Source: Hyphomonadaceae bacterium
Lineage (GTDB): Bacteria; Pseudomonadota; Alphaproteobacteria; Caulobacterales; Maricaulaceae
Assembly (NCBI GenBank): GCA_013001295.1
Contig: JABDMW010000028.1
Span: 1-64,000 of the forward strand
Reading direction: 5' to 3'
DNA: 64,000 nt
The notes below the pieces were generated by a model that was not told the origin of the DNA, made no database searches, and saw only the letters and a program-made list of their open reading frames with translations. The translations under genes and the position numbers were made by a program. How positions within the stretch are numbered: position 1 is the first letter of the stretch; each line of letters starts with the position of its first letter. Below are positions 18,151 through 26,561 of the stretch, piece by piece.

Positions 18151-18834
18151 TTATTCCTTATCCCAGTCTTGCACGTTTAATCCGTGTTCATTGACGCATT
18201 TGAGCAAACGCGGACTCGGATTGACCGCTATTCCTACATCAGCCCAGTCAAATATATCAAGGTCGGATCGACTGTCTGAATACACTGTGATGTGAACATT
18301 TTCGCGATTGAAACCGGGTTCATTTTCCAAATATTCGCGCACCAGTTTCAGCTTATTGGGACCATAGCAATTGACGCCGCCCAAACGCTTTTTAAGGCGC
18401 TGATTTTCATCAAAAGCCGTCGCGGTGCAAATCCGGTCGTCGATATTCAAATGATCGGCAATGGGATGCACAATTAAATCAACAGCGGCACTGGCGATCA
18501 TGATGCGATCGCCTGCATTTCGGTGATGCTCGATAACTTCGCGCGCTTTACGACGCAGGCCGTTCTGAACTTCGTTATCAGCAAATTCCTGAGCCAATCG
18601 TTCCAGTTCCGAACGTGACCGACCTGCTATGGTCCACTGCATCATCCGCTCTTTCACCCGCTCACGCGGACCCAATCCCAACATATAATGGGCTTGGGTG
18701 AAGGCTGTGCTCAAGGCGAAAGGCGCCCATTTCAATGGCTGATCTTTGACGATACCCGTCACGAACCGTCCCCAAGTTCCCTTTTGCGTCAAGGTTTCAT
18801 CGAGATCAAATATGGCAATCCGGTCTTTTTTCAT
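18151..18834 (-). CDS. HAD-IB family phosphatase
   Basis: The 227-residue protein has the catalytic motif IFDLDETLTQKGTW, motif II IASAAVDLI and motif IV YSDSRSDLDIFDWA, placing it with SerB-like and phosphatidylglycerophosphatase-C-like HAD-IB enzymes. It overlaps the flippase stop by four bases (ATGA) and precedes the CFA-type gene by one base. Its place among lipid genes suggests it removes a phosphate from a lipid or head-group intermediate; this is inference. Confidence 0.87.
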   Translation of the reverse strand: MKKDRIAIFDLDETLTQKGTWGRFVTGIVKDQPLKWAPFALSTAFTQAHYMLGLGPRERVKERMMQWTIAGRSRSELERLAQEFADNEVQNGLRRKAREVIEHHRNAGDRIMIASAAVDLIVHPIADHLNIDDRICTATAFDENQRLKKRLGGVNCYGPNKLKLVREYLENEPGFNRENVHITVYSDSRSDLDIFDWADVGIAVNPSPRLLKCVNEHGLNVQDWDKE

Positions 18835-20207
18835 TCTGGCACTCTGTCTGCGGAGGTCGATGTCTTCAAGACTTTTTTCGCCAATATAATAGCCAGGAGA
18901 ACAGCAAAAAGATTGCCAAAAATCGCTGCCCAGCCGGGACCGGTTTTTCCTAAGATATTGCTGAGGGCGACCACCAGGCCAATGTAAATCACGAGGCCAA
19001 AAAACCGGGCAAATATTGCATGCCCGGGGCGCCCGGCCGCGTAAAACACAGGGTATAGAGGTGCGGCGACGCCCATAAAAGCGGCGGAGATAACCAATAG
19101 TACAGCCAGCGGGACAGCGTCTTCATATCCAGGTCCGAATGTCATCGGAATAACTGAAGGCCCGAGGAATGCGGGCAAGAGAGCCAATACGAGTCCACCT
19201 GATAACATCATGGCGCCCGTTTTCACTACCAAGCGCCAAATTTTGTCGCCATTGCCCCTGGCCATCATGCGCGCATATTCAGGGTAAATGACACGGTCAA
19301 GCAGCAGATATCCCTCTGACAACAATTTTGCGATATCGTCGGCGACTTTATAGGCACCGACATAGGCTGCCCCAAATATCGGCATGACGATTAAGACCGG
19401 GAGGTGAGTTGTTCCCGTCGCCAAAGAAGAATCTATATTGGCCTTCCAGACAAACCCCCAAATGCCTTTGCGGGGCGCGGATAAGCTGGGCCATTGTCTA
19501 AATAACCCTTTTAGTAATTTGCGCTGGCGTAATTCCAGAATTGCGAACAATGGTAAGACCACGTAGGCGATAAATGAGCCCACAAACCAAGCTAAAACAA
19601 ACCCAATCAAACCGAGCCCGCTCGCAATCGCGATGACGACCCCGATCAATCGGAAAACCGGCATTACCAAAGTTTGAATGGCCAATGGCAAAAATTTATC
19701 AAAAACCCTGAGGAGTCCCGTCGAAGCACCACCCTGATGTACAAGGATAAGGGTGCAGTAAGGTATCCCGAGTTTCACGATATTTTCGACGCTTTGTGTT
19801 TGCGCTTCGCCGGTGAATGCCGGCAATAAAGGCAAAAAGTGCCCGATCAACAACAAGCCCAGAACGGCCAGAATGAATGCTGCGACTGCACCGACGAAAT
19901 CCAACGCAATGCAAAAGCGGGTGAGTTGAGAAAGCCGCTCACCATCCCTCGCTTCCACATCCGGAGTGCCGTACATGATCATGGCTTGCCAGGATTGAAA
20001 TGTCGCGACTTCTGCAAAAAGAAGCATATAAGCGTGCAAAAATAGCAATAGTCCGACATCAGCCACTGGCAGTGTTCGTGTTGTTAAAACCAATGACACA
20101 AGGCCGATAACAGCGGCCGCGGCTTTGGCGCCAACCATCAAGCCGGTGTTACGCGCAACTCGACTGCCGACTGTTCCATTTTCAGAGATGCTGAGATCTT
20201 CGCTCAT
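18831..20207 (-). CDS. Polysaccharide/lipid flippase of the MOP (Wzx/MATE-like) superfamily
   Basis: The 458-residue protein has about twelve to fourteen hydrophobic helices arranged as in Wzx-type O-antigen flippases, beginning SRVARNTGLMVGAKAAAAVI. Such proteins move lipid-linked sugars or lipids across the inner membrane. No glycosyltransferases accompany it, which is unusual for Wzx. It is third in the bCerS operon, between a nucleotidyltransferase and a HAD phosphatase, so I infer that it flips a sphingolipid or its head-group carrier. Exact substrate unknown. Confidence 0.82.
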   Translation of the reverse strand: MSEDLSISENGTVGSRVARNTGLMVGAKAAAAVIGLVSLVLTTRTLPVADVGLLLFLHAYMLLFAEVATFQSWQAMIMYGTPDVEARDGERLSQLTRFCIALDFVGAVAAFILAVLGLLLIGHFLPLLPAFTGEAQTQSVENIVKLGIPYCTLILVHQGGASTGLLRVFDKFLPLAIQTLVMPVFRLIGVVIAIASGLGLIGFVLAWFVGSFIAYVVLPLFAILELRQRKLLKGLFRQWPSLSAPRKGIWGFVWKANIDSSLATGTTHLPVLIVMPIFGAAYVGAYKVADDIAKLLSEGYLLLDRVIYPEYARMMARGNGDKIWRLVVKTGAMMLSGGLVLALLPAFLGPSVIPMTFGPGYEDAVPLAVLLVISAAFMGVAAPLYPVFYAAGRPGHAIFARFFGLVIYIGLVVALSNILGKTGPGWAAIFGNLFAVLLAIILAKKVLKTSTSADRVPE

Positions 20208-20214
20208 CTTTAGG

Positions 20215-20976
20215 CTAAGCTTCCTTGGAAAGAATCGACTCGACCAAGATCAAATCAGATGGCTTGTCGACATCAATGGCAGCTTCGGCGAATGGCATTA
20301 GTACAGGTTTAGCGGAAATTCCGAGTTTATCTGACACGTGTTGAAACGCGTTGTCCAAGGTCAGGCGACCAGTCGCATATTTCAACAACATCCCGATTCC
20401 GAGCCTTCGGGCAAGCTTGAGTGGTTGCTTGCGATCATGTTGCGCCGATTGCCAAAACCGGATCGCCTCAAGGCCGCGCGCATTTCGGATATAGAATAAA
20501 TTGCACCCCGACACGCTTCGATCCGCAAATTTTAGATATGTCCGTTTGGTCTCGGGATAAGCGAGTTGAATTGTCGTTTTTTCGGCTAACCCCAGCGCGA
20601 AATCCACGCCGCTTGCATCTGCTTCTGTAACGAAGTGGTCGACCATTTCAGCCGTTAACAAAGCATGATCACAGGTCGTCACGATAAATGGATAGGGAAT
20701 GCCATCCTCAGCAGCGACGACAACGGAGCTGGCCGGGCCACCGGCAGACGGACTTTGATTTAACGGCGCGTCGACCAACCCCTTATCGATACCGCTGATC
20801 CAATAGGGAGATTGCGCCGTCGCGCTTTGATCAAGTGCATCAAGAACATATTCTATCATCGGCTTACCAATGACCGGTAGAAGCGCTTTCCACTGAATGC
20901 CGGCATTTGCACACAGCGGATCAATAACACCTTTGCGTTGGCCGGCTAATATCAGGACGTTGGTTTTTGATCCCAT
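20215..20976 (-). CDS. NTP-transferase (MobA-like) family nucleotidyltransferase
   Basis: The 253-residue protein begins with the nucleotidyltransferase signature LILAGQRKG...DPL, followed by a K-A-L-L-P-V-I-GKPMIEYVLDAL segment, typical of enzymes joining NTP to a phosphorylated sugar or alcohol. A TTCDHALL motif near residue 100 supplies the metal-binding aspartate. It is not MobA itself, which is at 40 kb. It is the second gene of the bCerS operon (eight bases after it). It could activate a head group, for instance as a CDP- or UDP-derivative. Confidence 0.83.
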   Translation of the reverse strand: MGSKTNVLILAGQRKGVIDPLCANAGIQWKALLPVIGKPMIEYVLDALDQSATAQSPYWISGIDKGLVDAPLNQSPSAGGPASSVVVAAEDGIPYPFIVTTCDHALLTAEMVDHFVTEADASGVDFALGLAEKTTIQLAYPETKRTYLKFADRSVSGCNLFYIRNARGLEAIRFWQSAQHDRKQPLKLARRLGIGMLLKYATGRLTLDNAFQHVSDKLGISAKPVLMPFAEAAIDVDKPSDLILVESILSKEA

Positions 20977-20984
20977 AGCGCGGC

Positions 20985-22133
20985 CTAATGCAGATCTTTT
21001 TTGAAAATACGATAGGTCTTATACAATTTGCCCTGCCCCAATTTGATAATTCGGATCATGCTTTTATTGGACTCGAGAATCCAGGACATCTCGACGGTGT
21101 GATATCCGCGATCAAGAGCTTGTTTGAATATATTGGCGCTGAGCGCAGCCGCCATGGCCAATCCCAGCTTGGTCTTTTGATATTCCTTTTTCACACCCAT
21201 CAGTAAAATTCGACCCGATTTTACTTGCTTTATTTTCAGTCGATACAATAGTTTCAACCACCCAAATGGGAATAGTTTTCCGTCCAGTCCATGAGCTGCC
21301 TCATTAACATTTGGCACCAGCAAAGCGAATGCCGCTGGCTTCCCTTCAACTTCAACGACCCAGAAAAACTGTTCGACAATGACGGGTTTAAGGTCATTGG
21401 CAATATGGGTTATTTGTGCGTCTGTAAAAGGAATAAAACCCCAATTATCAGACCAGGCATCATTAAACACAGTCATCGCTGTTTTCACTTCATGCATGAA
21501 GTTTTTCTTATCCATGTGCCTGATTTTTGTTGTTGAGTCGGCCTCCACAATATCGACCATTTTCTGTACGATTTCAGGATGTGGATAGCTGTCCGGAATA
21601 TGGGCAATATAGGCTTGAAGATCGATTTCTTTCACATATCCACAGGCCTCGACATATTCTTGTGTTTCCGGGCGGCCGTACGGCATCATCAGCATAGGCG
21701 GCGTGTCAAATCCGCTGATCGGCTGCCCTAGTTCTTCATTGGACGAAAAGTTAAGCGGTCCGACAATTTTTTTAAGTCCCCGCTCCCTGATCCAAGTTTC
21801 TGCAGCATTCAAAAGCGCGCTAACAATGGTCTGGTCCGGTTCCGTATCCAGATATCCGAAATGCCCGGTATCATCTTTATAATGCTCCAGATGATTGTTA
21901 TTTTTGATGGCCGCAATTCGCCCAACGGTTTTGCTATTTCTTTTCGCCAAAAAGAACTGAACTTCGAGACCTTTCATGCCCGGGTTTTTCTTGGGATTTA
22001 TCTGATCAGCGCGCTCCATTCTTAAGGGAGCCCGCCAGTTTTCATCCTGCCTGTAGAATTCATATGGAAATTCAAGAAACTGCTTTTTAAGCTCTGGCGT
22101 GTTCACAGGGTGAATGGAAATTTCCGAAGACAT
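20985..22133 (-). CDS. bcerS: Bacterial ceramide synthase-like GNAT-fold N-acyltransferase
   Basis: The protein (382 residues from ATG 22133, preceded by AAGGT) belongs to the long GNAT-like family seen as YghO-like proteins, with motifs YRQDENWRAPL near the N terminus, VGRIAAIKN, KIVGPLNFSSNEELG and a second GNAT-like half (SGRILLMGVKKEYQKTKLG). In Caulobacter a GNAT-type gene close to spt encodes bCerS, which N-acylates the long-chain base. Here it heads a six-gene minus operon and lies next to the spt-acp-cerR-acs genes. Homology to bCerS is inferred from length, fold and position, not from an alignment I could run. A GTG start at 22157 is the alternative. Confidence 0.75.
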   Translation of the reverse strand: MSSEISIHPVNTPELKKQFLEFPYEFYRQDENWRAPLRMERADQINPKKNPGMKGLEVQFFLAKRNSKTVGRIAAIKNNNHLEHYKDDTGHFGYLDTEPDQTIVSALLNAAETWIRERGLKKIVGPLNFSSNEELGQPISGFDTPPMLMMPYGRPETQEYVEACGYVKEIDLQAYIAHIPDSYPHPEIVQKMVDIVEADSTTKIRHMDKKNFMHEVKTAMTVFNDAWSDNWGFIPFTDAQITHIANDLKPVIVEQFFWVVEVEGKPAAFALLVPNVNEAAHGLDGKLFPFGWLKLLYRLKIKQVKSGRILLMGVKKEYQKTKLGLAMAAALSANIFKQALDRGYHTVEMSWILESNKSMIRIIKLGQGKLYKTYRIFKKDLH

Positions 22134-22392
22134 TGAACAGACCTTGATAACTTTCACTTCAACCGCTTATGCGCGTTTTATTTGGTGTTCTTTTTGGGCA
22201 CAATTTGTTTATTATTCAACTGTTATGTTGGAAGCGACAGCGGGAAGAATCTGAAATGGTTGGATGTGCAGCGACACCTTGTCTTTATTATGAGGACATC
22301 GTATTGCAATCCACACGTATTCTTCCCGGAATTATATTAAAACGCGGGGGGATGTTTCTGGACAGCAATCAACATTCTCAGATCTGGTAAGT
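22134..22392. promoter_or_regulatory. Shared divergent promoter region of two sphingolipid operons
   Basis: This 259-base non-coding stretch separates the divergent bCerS and LptF-like operons, so it must contain both promoters. It has an AT-rich part around 22160-22230. I could not pick out convincing -35/-10 pairs or an operator. A 73-codon open frame inside it lacks a ribosome site and looks spurious. Confidence 0.5.
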
Positions 22393-23604
22393 ATGGGACA
22401 ACTCAATACATATTTGCTCAGACGTGCCTTCACTTCGATTGGCGGATTGGTCCTGTTTGCCCTCGCGGTATTATTGCTTGAACGCATACTTCGTATTTTT
22501 GAAATTGTCTCCAGCTCCACGCGGCCTGCAAATGATGCATCGCAGATGGTCGTCAATCTTCTTCCCCACTATCTCGGCATCGCCATCCCTGTCGCGCTGA
22601 TGCTCGGAACGATCATGACGATTGACCGGTTTAGCCGGTCGAGCGAACTGACATCGGCCTTCGGGTCCGGGATATCGCTCTTCCATATGACGAAACCCTT
22701 CCTCCTCATTGCAATTATTCTCTCGGGCTTGACCGTTTTTATTGAGGGGTATTTTCAACCCGTTGGTCGTTACGGCTACCGGGAAGTGGTGCATAGCGTT
22801 CAACAAAGATCATCCACGGCGGCCCTGAGCGAAGGGAAATTCATCAGTGTTCGCGATACCACATTTTACCGAGGCACAGATGATAACGATACGGAAAGCG
22901 GATCGATATTTATTCTTGAAAAGTTGAAAGACGATGCGATGCGTATCACGTCTGCCAAACGCGGCGAAGTTATCGTCCGCGAAGAAAGCGGTGACCCGGT
23001 TCTTCAACTTGAAAACGGACGCGGTTTTATCGTCACACCGGAACGCAACATCACAGGCCAGCTAAGCTTTGAAGCCAGCGCCATGGTCGGGCAATTGGAC
23101 ACGTACCGTTTTCGCTCGCGCGGTGAGGATGCGCGTGAAATGACGACAATGGAGCTGATACGCAACCGCAAAGGTGAAACGCGTCCCAACCTGTCTGTAA
23201 ATGCGAACAACGCTGCACTGCACCTTCGTGCTGCGCGCGCCTATTTGCTTTTGCTCCTCCCTTTCATCGCCGTTCCTTTTGGCATTAATTATGGCCGCAA
23301 ACCGTCTTCTGCAGGCATATTCGTCGGAGTCGTATCCCTATTGACCTTGCAAAAAGCATTAGAATTTGGACAAAGTCTCGGCGCTAAAGGGACCATTGCG
23401 CCGTGGATGGGGATTTGGCCTTTGATGGGGATTGTGACGCTTTCCGCGATCATTATTTTCAGACACAGCGCTTATAAAATGGGCCAACCGCCGCTCTCTA
23501 TAATGTCGACAATTTTTGAAGATGTCCTGAAGGATATCCGAAGCACCTTGCGCGCACTATTTCCGTCCCTTGGCGCGGCCCGTGATCGCGGTCAACAATC
23601 ATGA
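22393..23604 (+). CDS. lptF: LptF/YjgP-family permease
   Basis: The 403-residue inner-membrane protein has the LptF/LptG plan: three N-terminal helices (about residues 12-35, 50-80, 95-115), a periplasmic beta-jellyroll (about 130-275) and three C-terminal helices. LptF and LptG with the ATPase LptB pull lipopolysaccharide out of the inner membrane and push it along the periplasmic bridge. The neighbours here are sphingolipid genes, not pepA or lptD, so I infer a paralogue devoted to sphingolipid export. It overlaps the LptG-like gene by four bases (ATGA). Confidence 0.85.
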   Translation: MGQLNTYLLRRAFTSIGGLVLFALAVLLLERILRIFEIVSSSTRPANDASQMVVNLLPHYLGIAIPVALMLGTIMTIDRFSRSSELTSAFGSGISLFHMTKPFLLIAIILSGLTVFIEGYFQPVGRYGYREVVHSVQQRSSTAALSEGKFISVRDTTFYRGTDDNDTESGSIFILEKLKDDAMRITSAKRGEVIVREESGDPVLQLENGRGFIVTPERNITGQLSFEASAMVGQLDTYRFRSRGEDAREMTTMELIRNRKGETRPNLSVNANNAALHLRAARAYLLLLLPFIAVPFGINYGRKPSSAGIFVGVVSLLTLQKALEFGQSLGAKGTIAPWMGIWPLMGIVTLSAIIIFRHSAYKMGQPPLSIMSTIFEDVLKDIRSTLRALFPSLGAARDRGQQS

Positions 23605-24665
23605 TCCGGTTATCCATTTATATGATAAAGACGTTTGTACTGAGTTGGTTGACTGTCACATTCGGTTTCCTTGTTCTCGTCGGTCTATTTGACGCTTTAG
23701 CCAATGGCGGCGAAATCATCAGTGGCGATCGGGGCTTCATCGCGACTTTCGAGTACATGATATATCGTGCGCCCGTAATCTTTGACCGCGTATTACTGTT
23801 CACGGTTATGGTCGCCATGCTCCTCACCTATGTAAAACTCATTCGCCAGCATGAGTTGGTGTCTTTATTAGGATTTGGCCTTTCCGTACCCCGACAGATC
23901 GCCATGTTGACACCAGCCGTCGTTGGAGTGACGATGCTTTCCATAACATTTATCAATACAGCCATGCCACCTGCTGTCCGTTCGCTACAGGCCTGGGGGA
24001 TCGGCGAGTACAAGCGCACTTCCATAAGTGAAGAAAAGCCATTGTGGCTCCAAGACGGAAATCGCATTATTAAAGCGGCAGGTCGCCCCAATATGCGAAC
24101 CCTGACAAACTTGCAGTTTTTTGATCAGGAAGAAAACGGCGACATTTCCATCATCAGCTGGATTGACCGTGCGGACTATTCACCGGATGGATGGGTGTTA
24201 AAAGGCGTTTCCCGATTGGCCACGGGTGATCGTTTTACGCCGGCACCATTATCGGTTTGGAGCACTGAACAAAACCCCGAAAGCATAGCGAAATTGGCGG
24301 CTGACCCGCGCGACCTTTCGCTGAAAGATATGCGATTATTCCGAATTGAAGGAAACTCTGGGTCGAAACCGAGCTTCGCATATGGATTCTGGCATTTGCA
24401 CCGACTGACCAGACCTCTCGCGGCGTTTGTTCTCTTAATGTGCGCAGTGCCTATTATGCAAAGAACGGGACGGGAAGAATCCGGCGATACAGCCTTGATC
24501 ATCGGGATTATATCCGGCTTCGTCTATTTGATCATTGATGGTGGATTGTCGACTTTTGCCGTCTCGGGGACGCTACCGATTGGTTGGGCCGTCGGATTCC
24601 CAATTGCACTTTTCGCTTTGATTGGCGGGTTTTTGTGTCTTAAGTCTGAATCTTTACGACTGTAA
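23601..24665 (+). CDS. lptG: LptG/YjgQ-family permease
   Basis: The 354-residue partner has the same fold: N-terminal helices (for example VLSWLTVTFGFLVLVGLFDAL), a jellyroll domain (about 120-255) and C-terminal helices ending in a short tail. The cytoplasmic coupling region lies near RQHELVSLLGFGLS, which in the family contacts LptB. It is translationally coupled to the LptF-like gene and followed six bases later by the lipid kinase. No LptB, LptC or LptA gene is in the window, so the ATPase would be shared or elsewhere. Confidence 0.85.
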   Translation: MIRLSIYMIKTFVLSWLTVTFGFLVLVGLFDALANGGEIISGDRGFIATFEYMIYRAPVIFDRVLLFTVMVAMLLTYVKLIRQHELVSLLGFGLSVPRQIAMLTPAVVGVTMLSITFINTAMPPAVRSLQAWGIGEYKRTSISEEKPLWLQDGNRIIKAAGRPNMRTLTNLQFFDQEENGDISIISWIDRADYSPDGWVLKGVSRLATGDRFTPAPLSVWSTEQNPESIAKLAADPRDLSLKDMRLFRIEGNSGSKPSFAYGFWHLHRLTRPLAAFVLLMCAVPIMQRTGREESGDTALIIGIISGFVYLIIDGGLSTFAVSGTLPIGWAVGFPIALFALIGGFLCLKSESLRL

Positions 24666-24671
24666 CCATTT

Positions 24672-25622
24672 ATGCCAAATGCCAAGACAGCCTTTTTCTA
24701 TAATCCGTTGAGCCATACCGTGGCATCGCGCGGATCAGTATTGGAAAAAGTATCGGACGCACATGATGTAATGAAGTTCAAACTCGACGACTTCGAAAAA
24801 TTGAACACCTATGTAACGCAGGCGCTAGACAACAAAGTTGATACGATATTTATCGAAGGTGGCGACGGCACTATTCAAGGCGTCATCACTGAAACGATTT
24901 TACAATTGGACAATTCAACGCCACCTCCGAATTTTGTTTTATTGCCGGGCGGGATGACCAATCTTGTGGCCGCCAATATTGGCTTGAAACGCCCATCGGT
25001 CGACAAAATCACGTCGATCATGCGAAATCCGAACAGTCGCAAGTCGACCTCACTGCCGCTATTGAAAATCGAACAAGACGGCGGCGCCAACTTACATTTC
25101 GGCTTTCTTCTTTCGACCGGCGCGCTCCCTGCTGCCACGCGATATTGCCTTGACGAAATACATACGAAAGGTATCGGTGGATCAGCTGCTGTCGGAACCA
25201 CATTGTTCAAAGTCCTGTTCGGGCCCAAAAAAAAGCGCCGTGAGATCATGGCGCCAACACCGATCCAGCTGCAGTTGGGCGATAGAACCATTGAGGGCGA
25301 ACACTTGACGAGTGTGGCGACCACGCTTCCGAAACTTATTATCGGGATAAATCCGTTCTGGGGCGAAGACAATGCGCCTGTTCATTTGACATATGCTGAT
25401 CCGAATGTTCGCCATAAATTCATCAATATCGCCCGCATGTTTAAAAAGCAGCAATCCAGTCGGGCGCGCGCCGCGTTGGAACGTGACGGGTTTCATAGCT
25501 GGAATATTGAATCCGCGACACTGGTTCATGATGGCCCCTTGGTCCTGGACGGTGAAGAATTACCTCTTTCGACCAAGCCGATGAGACTGTCCACTACTGA
25601 TCCGCTGACGTTTTTGAGCTAA
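24672..25622 (+). CDS. Diacylglycerol/ceramide-kinase-family lipid kinase
   Basis: The 316-residue protein has the DAGK catalytic-domain motif EGGDGTIQG (GGDGT at residues 63-67) and LLPGGMTNLVA, the nucleotide-binding signatures of the DAGK/sphingosine-kinase fold. A soluble peripheral enzyme is expected. In Caulobacter a kinase of this type beside the sphingolipid genes phosphorylates ceramide (CpgB); its position directly before the TAM41-like gene and spt makes ceramide the likely lipid substrate here. Diacylglycerol remains possible. Confidence 0.85.
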   Translation: MPNAKTAFFYNPLSHTVASRGSVLEKVSDAHDVMKFKLDDFEKLNTYVTQALDNKVDTIFIEGGDGTIQGVITETILQLDNSTPPPNFVLLPGGMTNLVAANIGLKRPSVDKITSIMRNPNSRKSTSLPLLKIEQDGGANLHFGFLLSTGALPAATRYCLDEIHTKGIGGSAAVGTTLFKVLFGPKKKRREIMAPTPIQLQLGDRTIEGEHLTSVATTLPKLIIGINPFWGEDNAPVHLTYADPNVRHKFINIARMFKKQQSSRARAALERDGFHSWNIESATLVHDGPLVLDGEELPLSTKPMRLSTTDPLTFLS

Positions 25623-25625
25623 TCG

Positions 25626-26561
25626 ATGCCGGATAGAAAAGACAAAATTTTGCGTATATTGGCAAGTGAGCAACTCAAACCTTCACAAAATGTCATCAAC
25701 ATGTGCGACAAAATCAAAACCCGTCACGAGGGCCGCGTTCAAGCATTTGTCTATTATGGCTCCTCATTGCGGGCCATGAATGATCCAGAGAAAATGCTCG
25801 ATTTTTATGTGCTGGTTGATAGCTATCGCAAAACTCATAAATCGCCGCTTCGTGTGGTGATCAATTCCATGCTTCCCCCGTCAGTCTACTATATGGAAAA
25901 TGCAAACGCTGACGGCAGTATTTCCAATTGCAAATACTCGATAATTTCACTGCCGGCTTTTGAGAAAAAATGTTCTGGTAAAGCATTTCTCTCCGTTGTT
26001 TGGGGCCGTTTTTCCCAACCCTGCGTTTTACTCTTCCCGAAATCAGAGTCGATTAAATCGCGAATACAATTGGCCCGAAGTCGCGGCATAAGACACGTGG
26101 CCAATCAAACCGCCCCTTTATTCACTGGTAAAACGGATGCCATTAAGTTTTGGGCCCGTGGCTTTATGGAAAGCTATAAAACCGAGTTGAGACCGGAAAG
26201 CTCCGAGGCCCGATCAGAAGAAATCGTCGCGAGATACGAAAAACGATACGGTGCTTTGATGGAAACAATATATGGCAAGCCGGATGTCCAAAACTTGTTT
26301 GCTATGCCTGTAGCAAGTTCGTTCAATCAAATGTTGTGCAAACTTAAGTGGTTTGGTCGACGCCTGTTGGGCAAGCCGGTCGCCGCAATCAGGATACTCA
26401 GCAGTGCCGTCACCTTCGATGGCGGATTGGATTATGTCTTGCATAAGCTGAAAAATCATTCTGGGGTCACAATTCCTGTCACGGAAGGACAGCGACGTCA
26501 CCCGATTTTATGGTCACCGGTTTTGGCGTGGCGGTTATACCGCAAAGGCGCGTTTAAATAA
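25626..26561 (+). CDS. TAM41-like putative lipid nucleotidyltransferase
   Basis: The 311-residue protein carries a nucleotidyltransferase-like signature, YYGSSLRA (GS at 45-46) followed by MLDFYVLVD (Asp59, Asp65), which resembles the GS...DxxxxxD region of mitochondrial CDP-diacylglycerol synthase TAM41. No membrane helices are evident. It follows the lipid kinase by three bases, so the product of that kinase is the obvious substrate. I infer a role in activating or capping ceramide phosphate; in Caulobacter a nucleotidyltransferase gene near spt is needed for ceramide phosphoglycerate. Family assignment is by motif only. Its stop abuts the opposing spt stop with no spacing. Confidence 0.65.
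   Translation: MPDRKDKILRILASEQLKPSQNVINMCDKIKTRHEGRVQAFVYYGSSLRAMNDPEKMLDFYVLVDSYRKTHKSPLRVVINSMLPPSVYYMENANADGSISNCKYSIISLPAFEKKCSGKAFLSVVWGRFSQPCVLLFPKSESIKSRIQLARSRGIRHVANQTAPLFTGKTDAIKFWARGFMESYKTELRPESSEARSEEIVARYEKRYGALMETIYGKPDVQNLFAMPVASSFNQMLCKLKWFGRRLLGKPVAAIRILSSAVTFDGGLDYVLHKLKNHSGVTIPVTEGQRRHPILWSPVLAWRLYRKGAFK

Noticed and set aside
22169-22390. 73-codon frame ahead of the LptF-like gene
   Set aside because: No ribosome site and no recognisable protein features; it fills the divergent promoter region.
22393-24665. The lptFG genes as part of the main LPS transport locus
   Set aside because: None of the usual neighbours (pepA, lptD, surA, pdxA, ksgA) is present, and the flanks are sphingolipid genes.
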